Shown: positions 1 through 8,004 of the stretch, piece by piece
Position numbering within the stretch: the stretch's first letter is position 1
Layout: each line of letters begins with the position of its first letter
NCBI GenBank assembly: GCA_937916085.1
Contig: CALGGO010000124.1
Coordinates: forward strand, 1 to 43,156
Length of the DNA: 43,156 nucleotides
Reading direction: 5' to 3'
From: an uncultured Prevotellaceae bacterium
GTDB taxonomy: Bacteria; Bacteroidota; Bacteroidia; Bacteroidales; Muribaculaceae
Position numbers and translations under genes: made by a program
Notes under the pieces: generated by a model
Databases searched by the model: none
What the model was told of the DNA's origin: nothing
What the model saw: only the letters and a program-made list of their open reading frames with translations

Positions 1-59
1 GAGGGACTTAAAATCCCTTGGCCATTGCGGCTGTGTGGGTTCAAGTCCCACTCCGAGTA
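1..59 (+). tRNA. tRNA-Leu(UAA), 3' portion cut by window start
   Basis: The window opens inside the anticodon arm. Stem AGGGA/TCCCT (2-6/14-18) closes a 7-nt loop CTTAAAA, giving anticodon TAA (9-11), which reads leucine UUA codons. A long variable arm (stem 20-23/29-32) marks a class II tRNA, as expected for Leu. The T arm is GTGGG-TTCAAGT-CCCAC (35-51), followed by acceptor strand TCCGAGT (52-58) and discriminator A59. CCA is not encoded (CAG follows). The 5' half lies outside the window. Confidence 0.95.
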
Positions 60-68
60 CAGGGCAGG

Positions 69-101
69 GGACTTCAGCTTCTTGAAGTCCTTTGCTTTTT
101 T
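69..101 (+). terminator. intrinsic terminator after tRNA-Leu
   Basis: Perfect 8-bp stem GGACTTCA/TGAAGTCC (69-76/83-90) with a 6-nt loop, followed directly by TTTGCTTTTTT. It would end the tRNA transcript before the MFS gene. Confidence 0.8.
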
Positions 102-142
102 AATAGCAAGAAAAACATATTCACAATAAAAATTTGTTGACA

Positions 143-1480
143 ATGAAAACAAAACCTGATTTAAGATTATCGACACTGATAAACATCAGTTTTGGCTTTT
201 TTGGCGTGCAGATCGCCTATGCGCTGCAGAGTGCCAACATCAGCCGCATCTTTGCCACGCTGGGTGCCGACCCTCACAACTTGAGCTACTTCTGGATTCT
301 GCCCCCTCTCATGGGTATGGTGGTGCAACCATTGGTAGGCTATTTCAGCGACAAGACCTGGACCCGCATGGGCCGCCGCATCCCCTACTTGCTCTTTGGC
401 GCAGCAGTAGCGGTACTGGTGATGTGCATGCTTCCTAACGCCGGCAGCTTCGGGCTCACTGTGGCAGCCGCAATGACCTTCGGCTTGATCTCGCTCATGT
501 TCCTCGACACCAGCATCAACATGGCGATGCAGCCATTCAAGATGATGGTGGGCGACATGGTGAACGAGAAGCAGAAGACAAAAGCGTTCTCTATCCAGAG
601 TTTCTTGTGCAATGCAGGCTCGCTAGTGGGGTATCTTTTGCCTTTAATGTTCACATGGATAGGCATCAAGAATATTGCGCCAACGGGCGAGGTGCCCGAC
701 TCTGTAAAATGGGCGTTCTATATTGGCGCCGCCATTCTGATTGGTTGTGTGATTTACACTGTTGCCAAGGTTAAAGAGTACACTCCAGCACAGATGGCAG
801 AGTTCCGTGAAGCCGCCAAGGAGGAAGACAAGAAGATTGCTGCCGAAGACACTAACGCCGACAAGAGCGCATTAAAGTATGCCTTGAAAGTCTTTTTCCA
901 GGTGGGCGTTGTTCAATTCTTCTGCTGGGCAGCTTTCATGTATATGTGGACTTATACCACCGGCACTATAGCCGACACCGTTTGGAGCACACACGACACA
1001 GCAAGCGCAGGCTATCAAGATGCCGGAAACTGGACTGGAGCGCTGTTTGCGGTGCAGGCTGTGGGTAGCATGGTTTGGGCGCTGGCTCTTCCTTTGTTCA
1101 AGAACAACAAGATAGCTTATTCTTTAAGTCTCGTGATAGGTGCTGCGGGCTTTGTTTTGGTGCCTTATTGCACCAACCAGTATCTGCTCTTCGTGCCTTA
1201 CTTCTTGATTGGTGCCGCGTGGGCTGCGATGCTCGCAATGCCATTCACCCTGGTGACCAACGCCTTCGAGGGCAATCCTCGCATGGGAACCTATCTTGGC
1301 TTGTTCAACTGCACTATCTGCATTCCACAGATTGTGGCAGCAGCACTGGGAGGCCTCACTCTTAAGGCGCTCAACAGCGTTCAGGGCAACATGCTCATCC
1401 TCGCTGGTGTGCTGCTGGTAATAGGCGCTGTGTGCGTCTTCTTCATCAGCGAGAAGCGCAAAGCACTGAAAAACGCATAA
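143..1480 (+). CDS. MFS sugar transporter (SLC45/maltose-transporter-like)
   Basis: A 445-residue integral membrane protein with many hydrophobic segments, as in 12-helix major facilitator transporters. The loop after helix 2 carries the MFS signature G66-YFSD-KTWTR-MGRR (residues 66-79). The N-terminal stretch ALQSANISRIFATLGADP and this loop resemble the SLC45-like proton/sugar symporters often found beside starch genes in Bacteroidales. By inference it moves maltose or another oligosaccharide across the inner membrane. An upstream TTG at 134 would add three residues; ATG at 143 gives the usual charged start MKTKPDL and is preferred. The alpha-amylase locus begins about 1.2 kb downstream, supporting a role in starch-sugar uptake, but the RAYT gene lies between. 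Substrate is not proven by sequence. Confidence 0.85.
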   Translation: MKTKPDLRLSTLINISFGFFGVQIAYALQSANISRIFATLGADPHNLSYFWILPPLMGMVVQPLVGYFSDKTWTRMGRRIPYLLFGAAVAVLVMCMLPNAGSFGLTVAAAMTFGLISLMFLDTSINMAMQPFKMMVGDMVNEKQKTKAFSIQSFLCNAGSLVGYLLPLMFTWIGIKNIAPTGEVPDSVKWAFYIGAAILIGCVIYTVAKVKEYTPAQMAEFREAAKEEDKKIAAEDTNADKSALKYALKVFFQVGVVQFFCWAAFMYMWTYTTGTIADTVWSTHDTASAGYQDAGNWTGALFAVQAVGSMVWALALPLFKNNKIAYSLSLVIGAAGFVLVPYCTNQYLLFVPYFLIGAAWAAMLAMPFTLVTNAFEGNPRMGTYLGLFNCTICIPQIVAAALGGLTLKALNSVQGNMLILAGVLLVIGAVCVFFISEKRKALKNA

Positions 1481-1493
1481 CACACATCATTGT

Positions 1494-1528
1494 GGAGCAC
1501 TCATTCTAGCGATGGGTGCTCCTTTTTT
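1494..1528 (+). terminator. intrinsic terminator of the MFS gene
   Basis: Stem GGAGCAC/GTGCTCC (1494-1500/1516-1522), extended inward by CAT/ATG with one T-G pair, followed by TTTTTT (1523-1528). It sits 14 bases after the MFS stop codon. Confidence 0.88.
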
Positions 1529-1541
1529 ATTACACCACCTT

Positions 1542-1566
1542 TATTGCGAGGCTTACGCTCGCAATA
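1542..1566. repeat. REP-like hairpin upstream of the RAYT gene
   Basis: TATTGCGAG (1542-1550), 7-nt spacer, CTCGCAATA (1558-1566): a perfect 9-bp inverted repeat 27 bases before the RAYT start. The left arm recurs exactly at 2585 downstream of the gene. Paired REP hairpins around a RAYT are the expected substrate arrangement for these transposases. Confidence 0.75.
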
Positions 1567-1593
1567 CTTTAACGCCAACCACAAGCAAGGGTA

Positions 1594-2565
1594 ATGGAAG
1601 ATAAGAGAAACGAGCAAAGGAAGCGGTGGGCCGAGAGTCGCCCTGAGGTTCACGCCACGCGGTCGATGAAGCGCCGCAAGGCGGGTCACGACTACCGCTC
1701 GCGCTGCATCTACATGATCACACTGGTAACTGACGGCCGCAAGCCGTTGTTTGGAACCTTGTGCGGCAGTGATGACACTCATGAGCATTGCTGGATAAGA
1801 ACCACCGCACTGGGCGAGGAGATTAAGAAGGAATGGAAGAGAATACCACTACATTACCCCCAAGTGAGAATGCTGGCGCTGCAGCTCATGCCCGACCACC
1901 TGCATGGTGTGATATTTGTCACCGAGCCGCTGCCGCGTCATCTGGGCCATGTGATTAACGGCTTTAAAACAGGTTGCAACAATACCTGCAAGGTCTTGAA
2001 TATTAATCCTGGGAACCTTTGGGAATGGGGATACCATGACAGGATATTGAGAGGGGAAGGACAGCTCCACACGATGCTCAGCTACCTCAGGGACAATCCC
2101 CGGCGGCTGTGGGTGAAGCGCAATATCCCTGATTACTTCACTAAAATTGATGGAATAACAATAGGAGACACTGCTGTAACAGCTCTTGGCAACCGTTTTT
2201 TGCTTGACTATCCTTCAAAGATTCAGGTGCAGTGCTCACGGTCACTTACCGAGAGAGAGATTAAGGAAAAAGGTGATGCCATTCTTTCACAAGCTTGCTA
2301 TAACGATGCTGTGCTGGTGTCGCCATGCATCAGCCCTGGCGAGAAAGAGATAATGCGACGAGCTTTTGAGGCTGGATTTCCACAAATCATTCTTTTAGAG
2401 AACGGCATCTCTCCCATGCAAAAGCCCAGTGGCAGGCAGTTTGACGCCTGTGCCGAGGGTAGGCTGCTGCTACTCAGCCCGTGGGAGCATCACGGCGACC
2501 ACCGCGCCATCACCCGTGAGCAGTGCCTGCAACTCAACGCTCTCGCAAGCAAGATTTGTGAGTGA
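1594..2565 (+). CDS. REP-associated tyrosine transposase (RAYT, Y1/HUH) with DprA-like C-terminal domain
   Basis: A 323-residue protein. The N-terminal half (about 35-180) is an IS200-like Y1 transposase domain. The HUH motif is in MPDHLHGVIFV (H102, H104) and the likely catalytic tyrosine is Y164 in MLSYLRDNPRR. Such enzymes cut and join single-stranded DNA at REP hairpins, and hairpins with the arm TATTGCGAG stand on both sides of this gene. The C-terminal part (about 195-315) is an extension not found in minimal RAYTs. It contains ALGNRFLLDYP, VSPCISPGEKEIMRRAFEAG and GRLLLLSPWEH, which read like a Rossmann-type DprA/SMF or LOG-related fold. RAYTs are usually single-copy domesticated genes rather than free insertion sequences. 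The reading frame is intact. The DprA relation is by eye and less certain than the Y1 call. Confidence 0.85.
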   Translation: MEDKRNEQRKRWAESRPEVHATRSMKRRKAGHDYRSRCIYMITLVTDGRKPLFGTLCGSDDTHEHCWIRTTALGEEIKKEWKRIPLHYPQVRMLALQLMPDHLHGVIFVTEPLPRHLGHVINGFKTGCNNTCKVLNINPGNLWEWGYHDRILRGEGQLHTMLSYLRDNPRRLWVKRNIPDYFTKIDGITIGDTAVTALGNRFLLDYPSKIQVQCSRSLTEREIKEKGDAILSQACYNDAVLVSPCISPGEKEIMRRAFEAGFPQIILLENGISPMQKPSGRQFDACAEGRLLLLSPWEHHGDHRAITREQCLQLNALASKICE

Positions 2566-2584
2566 AGCGTCGTGGGAGTCTAAG

Positions 2585-2609
2585 TATTGCGAGCGTCAGT
2601 CTCGCATAA
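2585..2609. repeat. REP-like hairpin downstream of the RAYT gene
   Basis: TATTGCGAG (2585-2593), 7-nt loop CGTCAGT, then CTCGCATAA (2601-2609). The arm is identical to that at 1542 and pairs over at least 6 bp. It lies 20 bases after the RAYT stop. Confidence 0.7.
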
Positions 2610-2642
2610 CCCGCATAATTATGTTAATTTTCCAAGAAAACA

Positions 2643-2672
2643 TTGTCATTACACAAAAAATGTGTATATTTG
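2643..2672 (+). promoter_or_regulatory. probable promoter of the amylase-galactanase operon
   Basis: TATATTTG (2665-2672) matches the Bacteroidetes -7 element TAnnTTTG. A TTG (2643-2645) sits 19 bases upstream as a weak -33 element. Expected start near 2679, leaving a leader of about 65 nt before ATG 2745. Confidence 0.6.
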
Positions 2673-2744
2673 GAGAAATTTTCATATATTACCATAAAAG
2701 CGCGTTTTAAGACTATAACACATTAACATCAAAATAGAAAAAGC

Positions 2745-4892
2745 ATGAAGAAGAAATTATTACTTTTAGCCGCCGCTGCGCTGCCGCTCTTGAGCATGGC
2801 TCAGGGCTGGCCCGACAACTATGGCGGCGTGATGATGCAGGCGTTTTCTTGGAACTCCTTTGGCGACACCCGTTGGGTGAAACTCACCCAGCAGGCCGAC
2901 GAGATTTCCCAGTATTTCGACCTCTTGTGGATTCCCCAGAGTGGCTGGACAGGCAGCAGCGGCTCGATGGGATATGACGTGAAGTACTACTTCAACCAAA
3001 AAAGTGCTTTTGGCACCGCTACCGAGCTGCGCGAGCTCATCAGCACCTACAAGGACAAAGGCACCGGCATGATTGCCGACGTGGTGGTGAACCACCGCGG
3101 CACCCTCTCCAACTGGGTGGACTTCCCCGTTGAGACCTATAACGGCGTGACTTACCAGATGACGCCAGCCGACATCTGCAAGAACGATGACGGCGGCGCC
3201 ACACAAACATGGCTCACCCAGCAGCAGACACAAGGCATCATCGACGCTAGTGTCACCCTCAGTGCCGAGCTCGACGAGGGCGAGGACTGGGGTGGCATGC
3301 GCGACCTCGACCACAAGAGCGAGAACGTGCGCAACGTCATCAAGGCCTACGTGAGCTTCCTTGCCAATGACCTGGGTTACACCGGCTTCCGCTACGACAT
3401 GACCCGCGGCTTCTGGGCAAACCGTGTCGCCGAGTACAACGCCACCGCTGGCGTGCAGTTCTCGGTAGGCGAGAATTGGAGCAGCCTGAATGAGATCCAG
3501 ACCTGGATTGACAACTGCAAGTGGAACGGCGTGAACATGAGCGCCTCGTTTGACTTCCCATTCCGCTACACCGTGCGCGACGTGATACGCGGCAATGACG
3601 ACAGCGGCAGCAAGAAGACCTGGAAAGACCTCAACATAGGAGGCTTGATGGCTTCGCCCAATTTCAAGCGCTATTCAGTGACCTTTGTCGAGAACCACGA
3701 CACCCAGTATCGTGACGAGAACAACCAGAACGACCCGTTGCGCGTCGATACCCTCGCCGCCAACGCCTACCTGCTCACCATGCCTGGCACGCCTTGCGTG
3801 TTCCAGCCTCACTGGTTGGCTTATAAGCAGGAAATCAAGAACATGATCGACATTCGCAAAACGGTGGGTGTGACCAACACCAGCACAGCTCAAAAATACA
3901 CAATTTCGAAAAGCTATGAGATGTCGGGCTTCAAGTCGAGTGGCGCCAACGGCAGGTCGATGTATTGCATAGTTGGCAAGCAAAAGTACCTCAAAGACAA
4001 TGTCATTTCTCAGTATTACGCAACTATCCTCAACGAGGCAGTGGAGGTGACCAAGGGCTACGGCTACCGCCTGTATATGTCAAAGAACTGCGAGATGGCG
4101 TGGTGCGACAAGGCTTCGGGAAAATACAATGAGGCGTTTGACGCCAAGCTCACCGCCGTCTCAGCAACCAGCGGCGCACAGCTTGTATATACCCTCGACG
4201 GCACTACTCCCACCGCCAGCAGCACTAAGGTGGAAAGCGGCAGTACCGTTCACATCACTCAGCCCTGCACCCTCACCGTGGGTTTGCTCAAGAGTGGCGC
4301 AGTGAGCGGCATCATCACCCGCAACTACGACTTTGCCGGTCAAGGCACTCCTCACACCATCAACGTCTATGTGAATGTTGATGAGGTGAATTGGAAACCG
4401 TTGCGCTACTACACCTGGGATCAGGACGACCAGCAGCACAACGGCAACTGGCCTGGCGAGGTTATCAGCGATAGGGTGTCGGTTGGCGGCAAGATTTGGT
4501 ATGTGAAGCAATATACTCTTGCCAACGACGACTGCTACATGAACTTTGTGTTCAACACCGGTACCAGCGGCGCACCACAAACTGTTGATGTGCGCTATGC
4601 TACCACCGACAAGTTCTACACCATCTCGGCAGAGAAAGATGCCGATGAGACCGAGAAGAACAAGGTCAACGATGTTACCGAGGAGTATATAGGCTTGCCC
4701 ATTGAGCCAGCGGCAATTACTGGCGACGTGAACGGTGATGGAGAGGTTACTGCTGCCGATGTCACGGCACTTTATGACTTCCTGCTTAACAACGACACTT
4801 CACACATTGTTAATGGCGACCAAACTGGCGACGGCGAAATCACGGCTGGCGATGTTACCGCTGTTTATAACATATTATTAGGAGGATCATAA
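2745..4892 (+). CDS. secreted GH13 alpha-amylase with CBM26-like and dockerin-like modules
   Basis: A 715-residue enzyme that should hydrolyse internal alpha-1,4 bonds of starch outside the inner membrane. Signal peptide MKKKLLLLAAAALPLLSMA. All four GH13 regions are present: DVVVNHRG (112-119), GFRYD (214-218, nucleophile D218), VGENW (241-245, acid/base E243) and FVENHD (314-319, D319). After the catalytic barrel come a chitobiase-C-like beta domain (about 462-529, with LVYTLDGTTPT), a starch-binding CBM26-like module (about 535-628, aromatic-rich with RYYTWDQ and NWPGE) and a dockerin-like pair of Ca-binding loops (660-715, DVNGDGEVTAADV and DQTGDGEITAGDV). GH53 follows after 4 bases, so the two are probably co-transcribed. 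No lipobox is seen, unlike SusG, so it may be released or tethered through the dockerin (inference). Confidence 0.93.
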   Translation: MKKKLLLLAAAALPLLSMAQGWPDNYGGVMMQAFSWNSFGDTRWVKLTQQADEISQYFDLLWIPQSGWTGSSGSMGYDVKYYFNQKSAFGTATELRELISTYKDKGTGMIADVVVNHRGTLSNWVDFPVETYNGVTYQMTPADICKNDDGGATQTWLTQQQTQGIIDASVTLSAELDEGEDWGGMRDLDHKSENVRNVIKAYVSFLANDLGYTGFRYDMTRGFWANRVAEYNATAGVQFSVGENWSSLNEIQTWIDNCKWNGVNMSASFDFPFRYTVRDVIRGNDDSGSKKTWKDLNIGGLMASPNFKRYSVTFVENHDTQYRDENNQNDPLRVDTLAANAYLLTMPGTPCVFQPHWLAYKQEIKNMIDIRKTVGVTNTSTAQKYTISKSYEMSGFKSSGANGRSMYCIVGKQKYLKDNVISQYYATILNEAVEVTKGYGYRLYMSKNCEMAWCDKASGKYNEAFDAKLTAVSATSGAQLVYTLDGTTPTASSTKVESGSTVHITQPCTLTVGLLKSGAVSGIITRNYDFAGQGTPHTINVYVNVDEVNWKPLRYYTWDQDDQQHNGNWPGEVISDRVSVGGKIWYVKQYTLANDDCYMNFVFNTGTSGAPQTVDVRYATTDKFYTISAEKDADETEKNKVNDVTEEYIGLPIEPAAITGDVNGDGEVTAADVTALYDFLLNNDTSHIVNGDQTGDGEITAGDVTAVYNILLGGS

Positions 4893-4896
4893 CATC

Positions 4897-6201
4897 ATGC
4901 TGAAAAAACTATTATTAATGGGGACAATAGCACTTATGTGTCCCCTTTTTTCAAATGCCAACGTCTATGACGTGAATGGCGACGGGGAAGTGACAGCTGC
5001 CGATGTGACAGCACTCTACGACTATCTGCTCAACGGCAACGAGACCTATCTCGCCACCAGCGACGTGACAGGCGACGGCGACATAACAAGCGCCGACATC
5101 ACTGCCATCTACAACGTGCTGCTCAACGGCATGCCTCCCGCACCGGTGCCCGAGCTGCTGGTGGGCGGCGACATCTCGATGCTCACAAAATATGAGGAGG
5201 GCGGAGCCATCTACAACGACAAGGACGGCAACCGCATCAACAACATCCTGCCCTACTTCGGGCAGCAGGGCTGGAACGCCATGCGAGTGCGTCTCTTCGT
5301 CAACCCCGAGAACGCCAGTGAGACCGCCAAGAAGGAAGGCGTGGTGCAAGACCTCGCCTACGTGAAGGCGCTGGGCAAGCGCATCAAGAACGCCGGATAT
5401 GTGCTGGTGCTCGATCTGCACTACAGCGACTCCTGGGCCGATCCTGGCAAGCAGGCTGTGCCAGCTGCATGGAGCGGTGCCAGCTTTGCCGACCTGCAAG
5501 ACAGCGTGTATAACTACACCAAGCGCGTGATGCAGGAGATGATTGCCGCCGGCGCGCGTCCCGACTTCATCCAGCTCGGCAACGAGATTACTGGCGGCAT
5601 GCTGTGGCCCACAGGACAGGTCTATCCCGCTGGCGGCGCACCCGAAGGTGGCTCGTGGGAGAACTTCGCAGCCTTGCAGCACAGCGCATCAACCGCCGTG
5701 CGTGAGACTAGCCCCACCACCAAGATTATCCTCCATGTGGAGATGCACAACTATACTCAGCCGGGAGCCTTCTTCACCAACTGCGAGAGCTACGGCATCG
5801 ACTATGATGTCATGGGACTAAGCTACTACAGTGCCTATCACGGCGACTTCACCTATCTGAATGGAGCTCTCGTGAGGATGGAGGCGGCATCGAGCAAGCC
5901 CATCATGATTATGGAGTGCGGCTACGGCTACGCCTGGGCACTGCCCGGCACCACCAACGACCTTAGCGGCACCTATCCTTACAGCAACGAGGGGCAGAAG
6001 TATTTCACCATCAACATGATTGCCAAGCTCAAGCAACACAGCCGCGTCAAGGGACTGTTCTGGTGGTGGCCCGAGGCCAACGAGAACGGCATCAACTGGC
6101 AGAACTCTGTCACCAGCTCATGGTGGAACGGCAGCCTCTTCGACAACCGCGACGGCAAAGCCCAAGACGCGCTCTATGAGATGAAGAGGTTCCTGGAATA
6201 G
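4897..6201 (+). CDS. secreted GH53 endo-beta-1,4-galactanase with N-terminal dockerin
   Basis: A 434-residue enzyme predicted to cut beta-1,4-galactan, the side chain of pectin RG-I. Signal peptide MLKKLLLMGTIALMCPLFSNA, then a dockerin-like module (23-78: DVNGDGEVTAADVTALYDYL, DVTGDGDITSADI), then the GH53 barrel. The family start GGDISMLTKYEEGGAIYNDK is clear. The acid/base is E230 in FIQLGNEI and the nucleophile E340 in IMIMECGYGYAW. It follows the amylase by 4 bases, with a rare clear Shine-Dalgarno-like GGAGG (4881-4885) inside the end of the amylase. Its dockerin is nearly identical to that of the amylase but at the opposite end of the protein. The stop TAG (6199-6201) is the first unit of a 10-bp tandem array. 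Confidence 0.92.
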   Translation: MLKKLLLMGTIALMCPLFSNANVYDVNGDGEVTAADVTALYDYLLNGNETYLATSDVTGDGDITSADITAIYNVLLNGMPPAPVPELLVGGDISMLTKYEEGGAIYNDKDGNRINNILPYFGQQGWNAMRVRLFVNPENASETAKKEGVVQDLAYVKALGKRIKNAGYVLVLDLHYSDSWADPGKQAVPAAWSGASFADLQDSVYNYTKRVMQEMIAAGARPDFIQLGNEITGGMLWPTGQVYPAGGAPEGGSWENFAALQHSASTAVRETSPTTKIILHVEMHNYTQPGAFFTNCESYGIDYDVMGLSYYSAYHGDFTYLNGALVRMEAASSKPIMIMECGYGYAWALPGTTNDLSGTYPYSNEGQKYFTINMIAKLKQHSRVKGLFWWWPEANENGINWQNSVTSSWWNGSLFDNRDGKAQDALYEMKRFLE

Positions 6202-6288
6202 GAGTGGCTAAGAGTGACTAGGAGTGACTAGGAGTGGATAGGAGTGGATAGGAGTGGATAGGAGTGGATAGGAGTGGATAGGAGTAGA
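6199..6288 (+). repeat. 10-bp tandem array TAGGAGTGGA, starting at the GH53 stop codon
   Basis: Nine consecutive 10-bp units begin with the GH53 stop TAG (6199) and recur at 6209, 6219, and so on to 6279. Most are TAGGAGTGGA, with variants such as TAAGAGTGAC. Because 10 is not a multiple of 3, the repeated TAG/TAA falls in all three frames. Confidence 0.95.
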
Positions 6289-6296
6289 TAAGAAAT

Positions 6297-6442
6297 TCCT
6301 AGTCACTCCTATTTATTCCTAGCTATTCCTAGCTATTCCTAGCTATTCCTAGCTATTCCTAGCTATTCCTATCCATTCCTAGCTATTCCTAGCCTAGCCT
6401 AGCTACTCCTAGCCATTCCTAGCTACTCCTATCCTAGCCTAG
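6297..6442 (-). repeat. second 10-bp tandem array, inverted copy of the first
   Basis: About 14 units of ATTCCTAGCT (read on minus: TAGGAATAGC and variants such as TAGGAGTAGC). It is nearly the reverse complement of the array at 6199-6288, so the two could fold into one long imperfect hairpin between the convergent GH53 and susF genes. It lies beyond the susF terminator. Confidence 0.92.
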
Positions 6443-6450
6443 AAAGAATC

Positions 6451-6481
6451 AAGGCTTTTCTCGACGAGCGAGAAAAGCCTT
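6451..6481 (-). terminator. terminator of the susCDEF operon
   Basis: Perfect 13-bp stem AAGGCTTTTCTCG/CGAGAAAAGCCTT with a 5-nt loop, 33 bases past the susF stop. On the minus strand it is followed by the T-rich GATTCTTTCT. Confidence 0.75.
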
Positions 6482-6513
6482 AAATATCATCAGGGGAATC
6501 AATTACTCATTGA

Positions 6514-7857
6514 TTACATCGGCACGGGAGACATCACTGCGTGGAAGTCACCCTCATAGGTGATGTAGAGCTGGATGAAGTAGTTGCCGTCAACGTCGAA
6601 CTTGAGGTTACCACCATCATAGCCCAGGTTGTTGATGTCGCCACCCCAGTTGATGTCCCAGCTCTCGTTAGCACGGAACTTGAACTCGGTGCCAGCAGGA
6701 ATCTCGCAGCGGCCTTCCCAAGCGCCAGTAGCGGTGTTGTAGGTGAGCTTAGCATAGTCGCTTGCCCAGCCGTTGAAGCCGCCAATCACACCAATAGTGG
6801 TGATAGGAGTGAGATGATAGGTCATAGCGTCGAGATTAGCCTCTACCATGTAGAAGCCTTCGGGAGCGTTGATATTGCCTGCTTGAGCAGCAAGATATCC
6901 ACTGTAGTCATCAATGCTCTCAAGGAGACCCCAGTCGGGAGCATTCCAGTTGTCCTTACCGCTACGGAACTTGAAGTCGCCGTTGAGGTACATGAAGCCG
7001 TAGTAGTCGCCATCGTTGTTGCGAGCACCCTTCCAGCCCTTGTTCTTAAGACCTGAACCTACTGGGGTTCCCCATCCGTTGGTGTTACCAGCCATCCAAA
7101 TCATCTCGGCGTAAGCCAGACCCTCAACGTCGTAGGTCATGTCGTTAGTGTTAACGGTGATGATATACTGGGTGTAGTCCTCATCAATGTCGAGGTAAAT
7201 CACGTGGGCGGCATCACCCTTTGCGAGATTGCCACCAAAGATGAAACCGTCGGTCTCCTCGTCGCTGCCCAGCTTGCCAGCCTCAAAGTTGTTGAGGTCG
7301 GTGAATGGCAGGAAGTAGAAGTTCATCTCCTGTGCAGGAACGGTGAGGGTGTATTGACCTTCACTTACAAACTCCATAGGAGTCTTGTCGTCGCCCTGAA
7401 CGATATACATACCGGCAGCCATCAGCACAGCATCCTCGATGTCGCTGCTGAAGCGGAAGCCCTGACCGTTGTTCTTGAGAATAGTCACCACGTTGATTGG
7501 CACGTTAATAGCATCCTCAGGCACTCCGTAGAGAGCCTCAAGGACGTCGCGCAGCTCGGTAGTCTTGGCACGGCCCTGCTCGTCAACGTTAATGGTGCGG
7601 CTGGCGCTCTTGTCGGCATTGAAGATGGTAACAGTGTTGGTCGCTGTTGTACCTTCATCAGCATTGTAGGTGGGTGTGAACAGGAGCACGCTATCGGTTG
7701 TGATAGTAGTGAAGTCGATAGCACCAGCAGCAGCCACCACAGCGCTGGCGCTGGCGGTGTTCTCGCTGTTGCTCATGGGGTCGGCCCAGTCCTTGAAATC
7801 CTCGGTACAGCTTGCCATGAGCAAACCAATACCTAAAATATAAAATAACTTTTTCAT
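6514..7857 (-). CDS. SusF-like outer-membrane glycan-binding lipoprotein
   Basis: A 447-residue lipoprotein: MKKLFYILGIGLLMASC gives a lipobox with Cys17, and the following TEDFKDW lacks a retention problem for surface export. The last third holds two SusE/SusF-type carbohydrate-binding beta domains rich in tryptophan. They include GNTNGWGTP, FKFRSGKDNWNAPDWG and the C-terminal FKFRANESWDINWGG, which closely matches FKFAANNSWDVNWGG in the upstream susE product. SusE/F proteins bind starch at the cell surface and assist the SusCD importer without catalysis. It is the last gene of the operon, separated from susE by a 147-bp spacer with a large inverted repeat. The ligand is inferred as an alpha-glucan from the family and the linked amylase. 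Confidence 0.85.
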   Translation of the reverse strand: MKKLFYILGIGLLMASCTEDFKDWADPMSNSENTASASAVVAAAGAIDFTTITTDSVLLFTPTYNADEGTTATNTVTIFNADKSASRTINVDEQGRAKTTELRDVLEALYGVPEDAINVPINVVTILKNNGQGFRFSSDIEDAVLMAAGMYIVQGDDKTPMEFVSEGQYTLTVPAQEMNFYFLPFTDLNNFEAGKLGSDEETDGFIFGGNLAKGDAAHVIYLDIDEDYTQYIITVNTNDMTYDVEGLAYAEMIWMAGNTNGWGTPVGSGLKNKGWKGARNNDGDYYGFMYLNGDFKFRSGKDNWNAPDWGLLESIDDYSGYLAAQAGNINAPEGFYMVEANLDAMTYHLTPITTIGVIGGFNGWASDYAKLTYNTATGAWEGRCEIPAGTEFKFRANESWDINWGGDINNLGYDGGNLKFDVDGNYFIQLYITYEGDFHAVMSPVPM

Positions 7858-7884
7858 GTTGTGTTAATTTCTTCTTTTAAGCGG

Positions 7885-7984
7885 TAGAGTTCGCTTCGCG
7901 AAGTTTAGTGTTTAGAGTTTAGTTTTTAGAGGTCTCTAAACTCTCCCCTCTAACCCCTAAACTTCGGCGAAGCCGACTCTAAGC
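7885..7984. repeat. large imperfect inverted repeat between susE and susF
   Basis: Each arm (about 50 bp) contains a GC-rich mini-palindrome (TTCGCTTCGCGAA on the left, CTTCGGCGAAG on the right) followed by 7-bp units of the TTTAGAG/CTCTAAA family, arranged head-to-head with the turn near 7930-7936. In RNA this would form one long hairpin between two cistrons of the same operon, which could lower susF expression or protect the upstream message (inference). Confidence 0.85.
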
Positions 7985-8004
7985 TCATTTTATTGGTTCA
8001 TAAA

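Noticed and set aside
134..142. TTG start for the MFS protein
   Set aside because: Adds only three residues; the ATG at 143 gives a normal N-terminus.
4951..5682. 243-codon minus-strand ORF
   Set aside because: Antisense to GH53, rich in His and Val as expected of a shadow frame.
6199..6442. CRISPR-like array
   Set aside because: Units are 10 bp without spacers, and no cas genes are near.
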